A stretch of 54,448 bases of DNA from Luteitalea sp. (GTDB lineage: Bacteria > Acidobacteriota > Vicinamibacteria > Vicinamibacterales > Vicinamibacteraceae). Shown here one piece after another: positions 42,024 to 49,869 of the stretch; positions within the stretch are counted from its first letter, which is position 1; each line of letters begins with the position of its first letter. The notes beneath the pieces were generated by a model. It was not told the origin of the DNA. It made no database searches and worked only from the letters and a program-made list of their open reading frames with translations. Location: the NCBI GenBank assembly GCA_009377495.1, contig WHTZ01000042.1, positions 1-54,448 of the forward strand, read 5' to 3'. A program made the position numbers and the translations under genes.

Positions 42024-42046
42024 TCCTCGCTCCTGTCCACGTTGTG

Positions 42047-42216
42047 CTAGACATCCCCTAAAGCCGGACTCGTGACACATGAAGCAAGTTTTTTGTGCGT
42101 CCGGCCTTAGGAGCTGTCTTAGGCGCGGCCGCCGTCGGCGGCCGCGCATCTAGTAGCGAAGATCCGCCAGCACCGCGCTTCGGCTTGGCTCGGCGGTTTG
42201 AGGCGGAGCTTCGCTA
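42047..42216 (-). repeat. 170-bp triple-hairpin element, copy B
   Basis: Read on the minus strand it matches 24819-24988 over its full length with about a dozen differences. The first two hairpins are well kept. The third is eroded on its distal arm. One end supplies the TAG stop (complement of 42214-42216) of the GntR gene; the other is 24 nt before the SnoaL-RraA start. Any transcript running from gntR into the next gene contains the whole structure. Confidence 0.85.
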
Positions 42217-43059
42217 GTGTCCTGGATCCCACCTGTGCTCGTTCTTCTGTTGCAAGAGCTTTTCGACGTAGTGGAGGTGGGCAAGCATTTCCGCTCGCGC
42301 CCGTTCTTCTCGTCGCGATTCCACGGCTTTCAGGATTCGAGCATGCTGCTCCTTGGCTTTCCGAGCGGCTCCGGGCACCAACGCGCCGATTCGACGGACC
42401 TGCAACAGCGGTTCGGCGACCGGTTGAAGAATAAACTCGAGCAAGGGGTTCCCGGTCGTTCTGGCCAGGAGCTGGTGGAACTCGAAATCCCGGCGGGCGA
42501 ATTCCTCCACGCGATCGACGTGACCTTCGTCGATGTTCCTGGCAACCAACGCCATCTGCGACACATTTCGATGCAGCTCGGCGATGGAGCTCGCCGTGGC
42601 ACCCCTGGCAGCCAAGGCCGCGATTTCTCCTTCGAGCAGGCGCCGCAACTGAAAGAGGGCCGCGTACGAGATGCGATTCTGCCGGAGGAACAGCGCAAAA
42701 GACTTGCTCATCACCTTGGGCGTGACCGGCACGACAAACGTACCCCGCCCACTTTCGATGTGCACAAGGCCTCGTTCCGCGAGCTGCTTCATGGCTTCGC
42801 GAATCACGATGCGACTGACCCCCAGCTGCTGCTCGAGAGCTCGCTCGGAGGGTAACCGAATGCGCGGCTCCGGTTCTTGGGCTAGCACGAGTGTTTCGAT
42901 GTGGTCCGCGACTTGTTGGGCGAGCGTCGTTCGTTCTGGGGGCGTGAAGAGGAACCGTCGCTCGTCTCTGATGAGCGGCTTCTGAACTGCCCGCGGCCCC
43001 ATCTGGCCGGATCCAACATCGCGTGCCCGCCCCTTCTTCTTCTGTGTGGCTGCTGGCAT
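42214..43059 (-). CDS. GntR-family regulator with FCD domain
   Basis: 281 residues. A GntR winged helix lies at about 40-110 (LAQQVADHIETLVLAQ, RLPSERALEQQLGVSRIVIR, GLVHIESGRGTFVV) and an FCD all-helical effector domain at 120-275 (LFQLRRLLEGEIAALAARGA, FEFHQLLARTTGNPLLEFIL). FCD regulators bind sugar acids or other carboxylates, often through a metal site. It is divergent from the uxuA-like genes, whose regulation it most likely controls through the palindrome at 43151-43168. Its stop codon falls inside the 170-bp element, so the natural C-terminus may have been replaced. Confidence 0.93.
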   Translation of the reverse strand: MPAATQKKKGRARDVGSGQMGPRAVQKPLIRDERRFLFTPPERTTLAQQVADHIETLVLAQEPEPRIRLPSERALEQQLGVSRIVIREAMKQLAERGLVHIESGRGTFVVPVTPKVMSKSFALFLRQNRISYAALFQLRRLLEGEIAALAARGATASSIAELHRNVSQMALVARNIDEGHVDRVEEFARRDFEFHQLLARTTGNPLLEFILQPVAEPLLQVRRIGALVPGAARKAKEQHARILKAVESRREERARAEMLAHLHYVEKLLQQKNEHRWDPGH

Positions 43060-43150
43060 AACGGTGGCGTGCCTCGAGACCGAACGCGCTGAGGAATGAC
43101 GTTTTCTCTTGCGTCATAGCCCTGCTTCAATTATCGTCTCGGTAACCTGG

Positions 43151-43168
43151 TATGATGGCCGGATCATA
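43151..43168. promoter_or_regulatory. putative GntR operator
   Basis: TATGAT and ATCATA are exact inverted repeats separated by GGCCGG, in the divergent region between gntR (start 43059) and the first mannonate-dehydratase-like gene (start 43240). The left half also resembles a -10 box. Position and symmetry fit an FCD/GntR operator; binding is not shown. Confidence 0.5.
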
Positions 43169-43239
43169 ATAGCTGATGGATCGCCTGTAAAGGGGGAATC
43201 TCAGGCCGGTCGATCTCTCAATTGGGAGGCAGGGTGCTG

Positions 43240-44379
43240 ATGAACCGTCGAGCGTTCATTGCGGCAGGTGGAGCCGTGGCCGGTGCTGGAGTCGCTGGGC
43301 TCGGCCTGGGTTACTCGGACAGGTCCCAAGTGCAGGGCGCCGCTCAGGCGGCGTCGACGAGAAAGGTCCTGATGCACGTGGGAACGCAGCAACGGGGCAC
43401 CACTTCAGCGATGCTGCAGTACTTCAAGCGCCACGGCGTCGACCATATCTGTGGGTATCCCCCCGACCCAGGCGAACGGGGCTATTGGACCGTAGAAGAC
43501 GTGGCGAAGACCCGCGAGATGTGCGAAAAGCACGGCATCACGCTGTCGATGGTCGCCCTGCCGTTCCTGCCCTCGAGCCACATCGACAGGGAAAAGCGTG
43601 GAGCCATCATGCTGGGGAAATCCCCAGAGCGCGACCGGGACATCGAGCACATTCACAAGATGACCGAGGTGTGCGCCAAAGTGGGTGTGCCGGCCTGGAA
43701 GTACAACATGAGTATCCTCGGCGTCCTCAGAACCGAGCGCACTCCGGGGCGCGGCAGCTCGTCGTACAGCACCTGGCGCCTGGCCGAAGCCAAGGCGGAC
43801 CCTCCGTTGACCCGAGCAGGGAGGGTCACGGCCGATATCTTCTGGGAGCGGATCACCTACTTCCTGGAACGAGTTATCCCGGTTTGTGAGGAGCTCAAGA
43901 TTCGCGCCGCCTGTCACCCCCATGACCCGGGTGTGCCCCCGGATGGCTTTCAGGGAGTCGACCGCGTACTAGGCACGGTCGACGGGTTGAAGAAGCTCGT
44001 TGCCATCCAGGAGAGTCCCTATCACGGCTTGAACCTGTGCCTCGGCACGACTGCAGAAATGATGCAGGATCCGGCACGGGAGATTCACGACGTGATCCGC
44101 TATTTCGGAGAGCGCAAGAAGCTCTTCAACATCCACTTTCGCAACATCCGCGGTCGGCGAGACGATTTTCAGGAGGTCTATCCGGATGAGGGCGATATGG
44201 ACATGTTTCAGGTGGCCTGCACCTTGAACGAGGTGGGCTATCCCTTCATGTTGATGCCCGACCACATGCCCAGGCATGAGGACGACCCCGATGGCCGACA
44301 AGCCTTTGCCTACGGGTATGGCTACATCAAGGCCATTGTCCAAGGTGTCGAGGCATATGAAGCTCGCAGGTCTGCCTGA
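43240..44379 (+). CDS. mannonate dehydratase-like TIM-barrel protein, Tat signal
   Basis: 379 residues from the ATG at 43240 behind GGGAGGCAGGG. A twin-arginine leader (MNRRAFIAAGG plus hydrophobic Ala/Gly run) is followed by a UxuA/xylose-isomerase-type barrel. Expected metal/substrate residues are in CHPHD, SPYHGLNLCLGTTAEM, FNIHFRNIRGRR and YPDEGDMDM. UxuA dehydrates D-mannonate to 2-keto-3-deoxygluconate in uronate catabolism. Family motifs diverge somewhat (CHPHD, GLNLCLGT), so a related sugar-acid dehydratase is possible. Overlap of one base with the next gene shows tight coupling. Confidence 0.85.
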   Translation: MNRRAFIAAGGAVAGAGVAGLGLGYSDRSQVQGAAQAASTRKVLMHVGTQQRGTTSAMLQYFKRHGVDHICGYPPDPGERGYWTVEDVAKTREMCEKHGITLSMVALPFLPSSHIDREKRGAIMLGKSPERDRDIEHIHKMTEVCAKVGVPAWKYNMSILGVLRTERTPGRGSSSYSTWRLAEAKADPPLTRAGRVTADIFWERITYFLERVIPVCEELKIRAACHPHDPGVPPDGFQGVDRVLGTVDGLKKLVAIQESPYHGLNLCLGTTAEMMQDPAREIHDVIRYFGERKKLFNIHFRNIRGRRDDFQEVYPDEGDMDMFQVACTLNEVGYPFMLMPDHMPRHEDDPDGRQAFAYGYGYIKAIVQGVEAYEARRSA

Positions 44380-45356
44380 TGCACGTGGGGACACAGCGCG
44401 GGGGGATCAGGCTCGACAATCCCGAAGCCAACAGCACGCTTTCGTCGTTCAAGCGACACGGTGTCGAAAGCATCTGTGCGTTCCCCCACCAAGATGCCTG
44501 GAGCGCCGCCAAGCTCTCTCAGCTCCGCGATCTGGTGGAGTCTCACGGTCTCAGCCTGGCGATGGTCGACATGCCGCTCGCCCGCACGCCGTTGAATCCC
44601 ATCATGATGGGGAAGTCTCCCGAACGCGACCGGGACATCGACGAGGTCTGTCTGCTCATCAGAAATTGCGCGGCCGCGGGCGTCCCCTCCATCAAGTACT
44701 ACCTATCATTGCTTCGGATCCTCAGCACACACGCGACGGTAGGCCGTGGCGGCTCCAGATCCAGAACGTGGAGACTGGCCGAATACCACGAGGCCGACCA
44801 CATGACCGCAGCGGGACCGGTACCGGCCGACCTCATGTGGGAGCGAATCACCTACTTCCTGGAGAGGGTGATTCCGGTGGCCAACGAATACAAGGTTCGC
44901 ATGGCGTGCCATCCTCACGATGTGCCGACACCTCCAGATTTTCACCACATCGACCAGGTGCTGGGAACGCCGGAGGGCATCATGAGATTTGTGTCGATTC
45001 AGGAGAGCCCCTACCATGGGCTCAACCTATGCCTCGGCACGACGGCCGAGATGCTGCAGGATCCTCGCAACGAGATCTTCCCGCTTATCCGCTATTTCGG
45101 TGTTCGACGAAAGATCTTCAACATCCACTATCGCAACATCCGTGGCAGAAGAGACGATTTCCAGGAGACCTACCCAGACGAGGGAGACCTGGACATGCTC
45201 CGGGTCGCTCTGACTCTGAAGGACGTTGAATATCCGTACATGGTGATGCCCGACCACATGCCCTCGCACCCTGACGATCCGGATACGCTCGAGGGATTTG
45301 CCTATGGCTACGGCTACATCAAAGGAGCCATTCAGGCGGTTCGTCACTTACCGTGA
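44379..45356 (+). CDS. mannonate dehydratase-like protein, cytosolic paralogue
   Basis: 325 residues, a tandem paralogue of the preceding protein but without a signal sequence. Long identical stretches include KSPERDRDI, WERITYFLERVIPV, IQESPYHGLNLCLGTTAEM and GYGYIK, and the same putative metal residues are present (CHPHD, FNIHYRNIRGRR, YPDEGDLDM). The start ATG overlaps the upstream stop (TGATG). It probably acts on a 6-carbon sugar acid in the cytoplasm, complementing the exported copy. Confidence 0.87.
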   Translation: MHVGTQRGGIRLDNPEANSTLSSFKRHGVESICAFPHQDAWSAAKLSQLRDLVESHGLSLAMVDMPLARTPLNPIMMGKSPERDRDIDEVCLLIRNCAAAGVPSIKYYLSLLRILSTHATVGRGGSRSRTWRLAEYHEADHMTAAGPVPADLMWERITYFLERVIPVANEYKVRMACHPHDVPTPPDFHHIDQVLGTPEGIMRFVSIQESPYHGLNLCLGTTAEMLQDPRNEIFPLIRYFGVRRKIFNIHYRNIRGRRDDFQETYPDEGDLDMLRVALTLKDVEYPYMVMPDHMPSHPDDPDTLEGFAYGYGYIKGAIQAVRHLP

Positions 45357-45380
45357 GCTGGTGAGCGTGAGGAGGCGGGC

Positions 45381-46715
45381 ATGGACGTCGAGCACCGGAG
45401 TCCGATTGGAACGGCAACGACGGCTTCGGCGGCCACGCGGCCTCCATCTGTCACGCACGGTGCCAATTCGGCGGTGGCCTGGGCTGTGGTGGGTCTACTC
45501 ACGCTGGGCATGATCAATGCCTATATCGATCGCGTGAACCTCTCAATCGCGCTGCCCGAGATGACCAGCGCCTTCGATCTCGGACCCACGGCCGCCGGCG
45601 TGGCGTTGTCGGCATTCTTCTGGTCCTACGCGCTGTTCCAAATACCGGCCGGCCTGCTCGTTGACCGCTACGGCGTGCGAAAGCCGTATCTGTACGGGCT
45701 GGTCTTGTGGAGTCTCGCGGCTGCTGGCACCTCGCTCACCACCACACTGGGCTGGTTGGTGGCGATGAGACTGCTGCTCGGGGTCGGTGAGTCGGTCGTA
45801 ACACCAGCCAGCATGCGTTACATCCGAGTACATTTCGACGAGAGACGGCGTGGGCTCGCGGTGGGGTTACTCATGACCGGTACCAAGATAGGGCCCGCGA
45901 TTGGTTTTCCGGTGGCGAGCTTTCTCATGCTCACCTATGGATGGCAACTGATGTTCATCATCCTAGGTATCGGCGGGCTGCTCTGGTTGATGCCGTGGCT
46001 GTGGCTGGTGAAAACAGACGATCGTGCCGCGTCGCCTCGTGAGCCGTACGCTTCCGGGAGTGCGATCGGGAGCGCCCAGACTCCCTCTCAAACCGTCGGC
46101 TGGCGCGAGATGGGGCGCAGTCCGGTGATTTGGGGAACGGCTCTGGGGACGTTCTGCTACATGTACTTCGTGTACTACTGCATGACGTGGATGCCCAGCT
46201 ATTTCCAGGAAGTCTATGACATGTCCCTCTCGGAGATCGGCTGGTATTCCGGCGTGTCGTTCGCTGGCATGGCCGCAGTGGGCGCGTTGGGCGGATGGGC
46301 GGCCGACCGGTTCATTTCCCGAGGCTTCGATGCCGTCAATGTGCGAAAGGCGTTCACGCTTACGGGATTCGCCTTGGCTGCGACGCAGACGGTGGGCGTG
46401 ATGACGGATTCGCCTCCGCTGATGTTGTTTTTTGCGGTGTTCTCACTCTGCGGGCTGGGCTTGGCCACCGCGAACTACTGGGCGCTGACGCAGACACTGA
46501 TTCCGGGCGGATCGATTGGCATGGTCGTGGGCTTTCAGAATACTGCGGCAAATCTGGCTGGAGTGGCGGCTCCGTGGCTGACGGGCTGGATGGTGGCGCA
46601 GACGGGCAGTTTCGATGCCCCTATCAAAGCGATAGGCGTGTGGCTGATCGTCGGTGCCGCGGCTTACGTGTTCCTGGTTCGAGAGAAGTACGCACCGAAA
46701 GCCAGGAATTCTTAG
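45381..46715 (+). CDS. MFS transporter, ACS/hexuronate-type
   Basis: 444 residues with 12 predicted TM helices. Signatures of the anion:cation symporter family: INAYIDRVNLSIALPEM after TM1, FFWSYALFQIPAGLLVDRYG and VGESVVTPASMRYI. ExuT and GudP-type members import hexuronates or aldarates with H+. GAGGAGG at 45367-45373 lies 7 nt before the ATG at 45381. It follows the two mannonate-dehydratase-like genes by 24 nt, so all three form an operon for uptake and dehydration of a sugar acid. Confidence 0.93.
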   Translation: MDVEHRSPIGTATTASAATRPPSVTHGANSAVAWAVVGLLTLGMINAYIDRVNLSIALPEMTSAFDLGPTAAGVALSAFFWSYALFQIPAGLLVDRYGVRKPYLYGLVLWSLAAAGTSLTTTLGWLVAMRLLLGVGESVVTPASMRYIRVHFDERRRGLAVGLLMTGTKIGPAIGFPVASFLMLTYGWQLMFIILGIGGLLWLMPWLWLVKTDDRAASPREPYASGSAIGSAQTPSQTVGWREMGRSPVIWGTALGTFCYMYFVYYCMTWMPSYFQEVYDMSLSEIGWYSGVSFAGMAAVGALGGWAADRFISRGFDAVNVRKAFTLTGFALAATQTVGVMTDSPPLMLFFAVFSLCGLGLATANYWALTQTLIPGGSIGMVVGFQNTAANLAGVAAPWLTGWMVAQTGSFDAPIKAIGVWLIVGAAAYVFLVREKYAPKARNS

Positions 46716-46762
46716 GCGCCCCACGTCACGCCAAAAACGGCCACAGCGCGGCTCCCTTCCCC

Positions 46763-46808
46763 TTGAAATGCGAGGATTGCTTCTATACGATATGTTTCTA
46801 TGACATAT
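46763..46808 (+). promoter_or_regulatory. PadR promoter 2 with operator over the start codon
   Basis: TTGAAA (46763-46768), 17 nt and TACGAT (46786-46791) put the transcription start at about 46798-46800, at the ATG at 46800, so the message is probably leaderless. The palindrome ATATGT-N7-ACATAT (46790-46808) spans the start codon. It shares ATGT...ACAT half-sites with the operator of PadR pair 1. Confidence 0.7.
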
Positions 46809-47153
46809 AACCTGTCGCGGATGTTCGACCGCGAGCTGAAGAAAGGCAGCGCCGAGCTGCTCATTCTCTCGCTCGTCGAGCAGGAGCCACGTCACGGCTA
46901 CGACATCGCCCGGCTCATCGAGCTACGGTCGAAGGGCGTGATCCGCTTCAAGGTGGCATCCCTGTACCCGATGCTGTACAGGCTCGAAGCGCGCGGCTGG
47001 ATCCAGGGCCGCTGGATCGAAAAGACCGGGCACCGCCGGCGGCGCTTCTACCGGCTGACGGCACAGGGGCGCAAGGTGCTCGCGGCGCAACGTGGCGGTT
47101 GGCTGGCCTTTGCCGATGCGATTTCGCGAATCACTGGAGTGGAGCATGCGTGA
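46800..47153 (+). CDS. PadR-family transcriptional regulator (pair 2)
   Basis: 117 residues of a short PadR winged-helix protein: GSAELLILSLVEQEPRHGYD, FKVASLYPMLYRLEARGWIQ and the wing GHRRRRFYRLTAQG. It has the same length class and layout as the regulator at 11207. The stop overlaps the downstream ADOP start by 8 nt. It is likely autoregulated through the palindrome covering its start codon. Confidence 0.93.
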   Translation: MTYNLSRMFDRELKKGSAELLILSLVEQEPRHGYDIARLIELRSKGVIRFKVASLYPMLYRLEARGWIQGRWIEKTGHRRRRFYRLTAQGRKVLAAQRGGWLAFADAISRITGVEHA

Positions 47154-49803
47154 CTGGCGAGCGGAAGTGCGGCGGCGGCTTGGTACATTGGGGATGGATC
47201 CGGCTCGGGAAACGAGCATCGTCGAGGAGGTCGCGCAGGACCTGGAGGATCGATACCGGGTGCTCCTCGCAAGTGGCCAATCGGCCGTCGACGCGACGCG
47301 GGAGCTGCTCGCGGATCTCGACGATGGGGGTCTCGCTGAGGCCGTGGGCCGGCTGCCCAGGTCGAAGGCCGCGGCGCCAGTGCTCGGCGCAGGTCCCGGC
47401 CACCTGGTTGGCGACGGCTGGCACGACGCCCGCCACGCGCTGCGGATGCTGCGAAGGAACCCGCTGTTCACCAGCGCTGCCGTCCTCACACTGGCGCTCG
47501 GGATTGGCACCACCACGGCGATGTTCAGCGTCGTCAATGCGGTGCTCTTCCGACCGCTGCCCTTTCCGCAACCCGAACGGCTGGTGACAATCAACGCGTC
47601 GTTCCCCGACGCAGGCTGGACCACGTCGCTCTCACACGCGAACTTTTGGGATCTGCGCGACCTCAACGAGACCTTTGCGGATGTGGGCGCCTTCACCGGC
47701 AGAAGCCTGAATCTGAGCGGCCGCGAGCTCCCCGAGCGTCTGTCCGGTGCCGAGGTCTCGGTCGGCTTCTTCCGCGCGCTCGCCGTGACACCGGTTGCCG
47801 GCCGTTTGTTCGCTCCAGGCGAAGACGAGCCTGGCCATGATGTCGTGTTGCTGTCGCATCGCGTGTGGACGTCCCGGTTCGGCGGCGACACCGATCTCGT
47901 CGGGCGTACGCTCACCCTGGACGGCCGACCGCACACCGTCGTTGGAGTCCTGCCACCCGGCACGCCGTGGCTGGACAGTGCGGATGCCTTCGTTCCCCTC
48001 GTGCGCCAGCCAGACCCCCAGCGCGGTAGCTTCGAGCTTGCGGCAATCGGCCGCATGAGACCGGGCGTCAGCGCCGAGCGAGCCACCGCCGACCTCGAGC
48101 GGGTCGCCCGCGTGCTGCGCGGGCGGTTCCCCGAGATCAACGATGGCTTCCACCTGGCGATGACATCGTCGCGTGACTGGGTGGCCTCCGAGACGCAGCG
48201 GCGAGCGTTACTGATCCTGATGGGCGCTGTCGGCTTGCTGCTGCTCATCGCCTCGGTGAACCTCGTGAATCTGCTACTCGCGCAGGCTGTGGGCCGCACA
48301 CGCGAAGTGGCGCTCCGGGCGGCCCTCGGCGCGAGCCGCACCCGCGTGATCCGGCAGCTCGTCGTGGAATCGCTGCTCCTCGGCGGTGTCGGCGCAGCTC
48401 TGGGCTTCCTCGTGGTCTTCCCTATTCTCGCCGTGCTCCGCCAGGCCGATACCGGCCTGGCGCGTGTGGCGTTCGTGGAGGTCGACGTTCGAGTTCTGCT
48501 GTTCACCGTGCTGGTTGGTCTTGGCACGAGCGTCGCAACCGGCCTGGTCTCGGCGCTTCAGGCAGCGGCTGGCGCGCTTGCGCCGTCACTGCGGGAAGGT
48601 GAGCGTGGCGCCGTGGGATCGCCACGCCAGCAACGTATCCGGCAGATTCTGGTGGGCACCGAGGTGGCGCTGTCGCTGACGCTGCTCGTGGGGGCCGGCC
48701 TGCTGCTCAGGAGCTTCGATGCGATGATGCGGGTCGACCGGGGTTTCCAGACCGAGCGCCGGATGCTCGTACAAGTAAACCCGCCCTCTTCATATGACGA
48801 AGCGCGTACCTGGCAACTTATTGATCAGATGATCGAGCGCGCTCGAACGTTGCCCGGTCTGATTTCAATAGCAGCGGTGAGCGGCCGACCGCTGGTACCA
48901 GGGAGCACCGGTCTCGGCATCGGGCGCCCGGGCAGCACCGACGCGGGACGCGATGTGCCCTGGGCCACCTGGCGGCTCGTGACGCCCGATTACTTCCGCA
49001 CGATGGGCGTTTCACTCATGCGCGGGCGAATCTTCACCGACGTCGATCAGATGGAGCGTGACCCCATGAAGGCGGTCGTCAGTCAGCGCGTCGCCGAGCT
49101 CCTCTATCCCGGAGAGGACCCCGTCGGGCGGGCGATTGTTCTCTGGAAGGGCCAAGGGGATGGCCGGGGCGAGATCATTGGAGTCGTCGACGACATTCGT
49201 GAGCGAGGGTTGAGCGAGGAGCCAACCCTTGCGGTCTATTTTCCTTATCGCGGTTGGAGATGGTTGCCCGTACAATTCGTGCTTCATACCTCGGCCGAGG
49301 CGGCAGCACTGGTGCCCGCCTTGCGTGCCGTGCTTTCCAGCATCGATCGTGACGTGCCGCTCTCCGACGTGCAGACGTTGGAAGAGATCGTGACGCGCTC
49401 GGTCGCCTCGCGCCGCTTTACCCTCACCCTGCTCGGCGGGTTCGCGGGCCTTGCCATGGTGCTGGCGCTGGTGGGCATTCACGGCGTGCTCGCCTACAGC
49501 GTGGCGCGTCGGCAGACCGAGATCGGCGTGCGGATGGCTCTAGGCGCGACTGGCGGGAACGTTCTTCGTCTGATCGTCTGGCAAGGGATGCGGCCAGTGA
49601 TGGCCGGCCTTGCTGTTGGCCTCGCCGCTGCGTTCCTCCTGTCGCAGCTGATGACCAGCTTGCTCTTCGACGTGACGCCGACCGATCCCACGACGTATGG
49701 CGGCGTCGCCGTGCTGATTGCCGTCGCGGCCGTACTCGCATGCGTTCTGCCTGCTAGGAAGGCACTGCGCGTGAATGTCATGTCCGCCCTTCGCAACGAA
49801 TGA
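47146..49803 (+). CDS. ADOP-type ABC transporter permease (pair 2)
   Basis: 885 residues. The ADOP N-terminal helical domain (MRDWRAEVRRRLGTLGMDPA) is followed by two MacB-PCD/FtsX units with TM helices near 105-130, 360-385, 415-435, 460-480, 515-535, 765-790, 815-840 and 855-875. No ATP-binding subunit is next to it. It is paralogous to the protein at 11547, including KALRVNVMSALRNE-like termini. The ATG at 47146 is taken over an upstream in-frame ATG inside the PadR gene. Confidence 0.93.
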   Translation: MRDWRAEVRRRLGTLGMDPARETSIVEEVAQDLEDRYRVLLASGQSAVDATRELLADLDDGGLAEAVGRLPRSKAAAPVLGAGPGHLVGDGWHDARHALRMLRRNPLFTSAAVLTLALGIGTTTAMFSVVNAVLFRPLPFPQPERLVTINASFPDAGWTTSLSHANFWDLRDLNETFADVGAFTGRSLNLSGRELPERLSGAEVSVGFFRALAVTPVAGRLFAPGEDEPGHDVVLLSHRVWTSRFGGDTDLVGRTLTLDGRPHTVVGVLPPGTPWLDSADAFVPLVRQPDPQRGSFELAAIGRMRPGVSAERATADLERVARVLRGRFPEINDGFHLAMTSSRDWVASETQRRALLILMGAVGLLLLIASVNLVNLLLAQAVGRTREVALRAALGASRTRVIRQLVVESLLLGGVGAALGFLVVFPILAVLRQADTGLARVAFVEVDVRVLLFTVLVGLGTSVATGLVSALQAAAGALAPSLREGERGAVGSPRQQRIRQILVGTEVALSLTLLVGAGLLLRSFDAMMRVDRGFQTERRMLVQVNPPSSYDEARTWQLIDQMIERARTLPGLISIAAVSGRPLVPGSTGLGIGRPGSTDAGRDVPWATWRLVTPDYFRTMGVSLMRGRIFTDVDQMERDPMKAVVSQRVAELLYPGEDPVGRAIVLWKGQGDGRGEIIGVVDDIRERGLSEEPTLAVYFPYRGWRWLPVQFVLHTSAEAAALVPALRAVLSSIDRDVPLSDVQTLEEIVTRSVASRRFTLTLLGGFAGLAMVLALVGIHGVLAYSVARRQTEIGVRMALGATGGNVLRLIVWQGMRPVMAGLAVGLAAAFLLSQLMTSLLFDVTPTDPTTYGGVAVLIAVAAVLACVLPARKALRVNVMSALRNE

Positions 49804-49827
49804 GCAAGCCGGATACGCGCCCCCCTT

Positions 49828-49869
49828 TGATCGGAATACTGTGATCGGAATACTGTGATCGGAATGCTT
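49828..49869. repeat. three tandem 14-bp repeats
   Basis: TGATCGGAATACTG occurs at 49828-49841 and 49842-49855, and a third, diverged unit TGATCGGAATGCTT follows at 49856-49869. The array fills the 64-bp gap after the ADOP gene and touches the start of the TPR-MDR ORF. It could be slippage DNA or direct-repeat operators. Confidence 0.85.

Noticed and set aside
42119..43117. 332-codon minus-strand ORF over gntR
   Set aside because: Out-of-frame shadow of the FCD regulator, rich in Arg/Ala.
46923..48527. 534-codon minus-strand ORF over PadR/ADOP pair 2
   Set aside because: Ser/Arg/Thr-rich antisense shadow without any domain.
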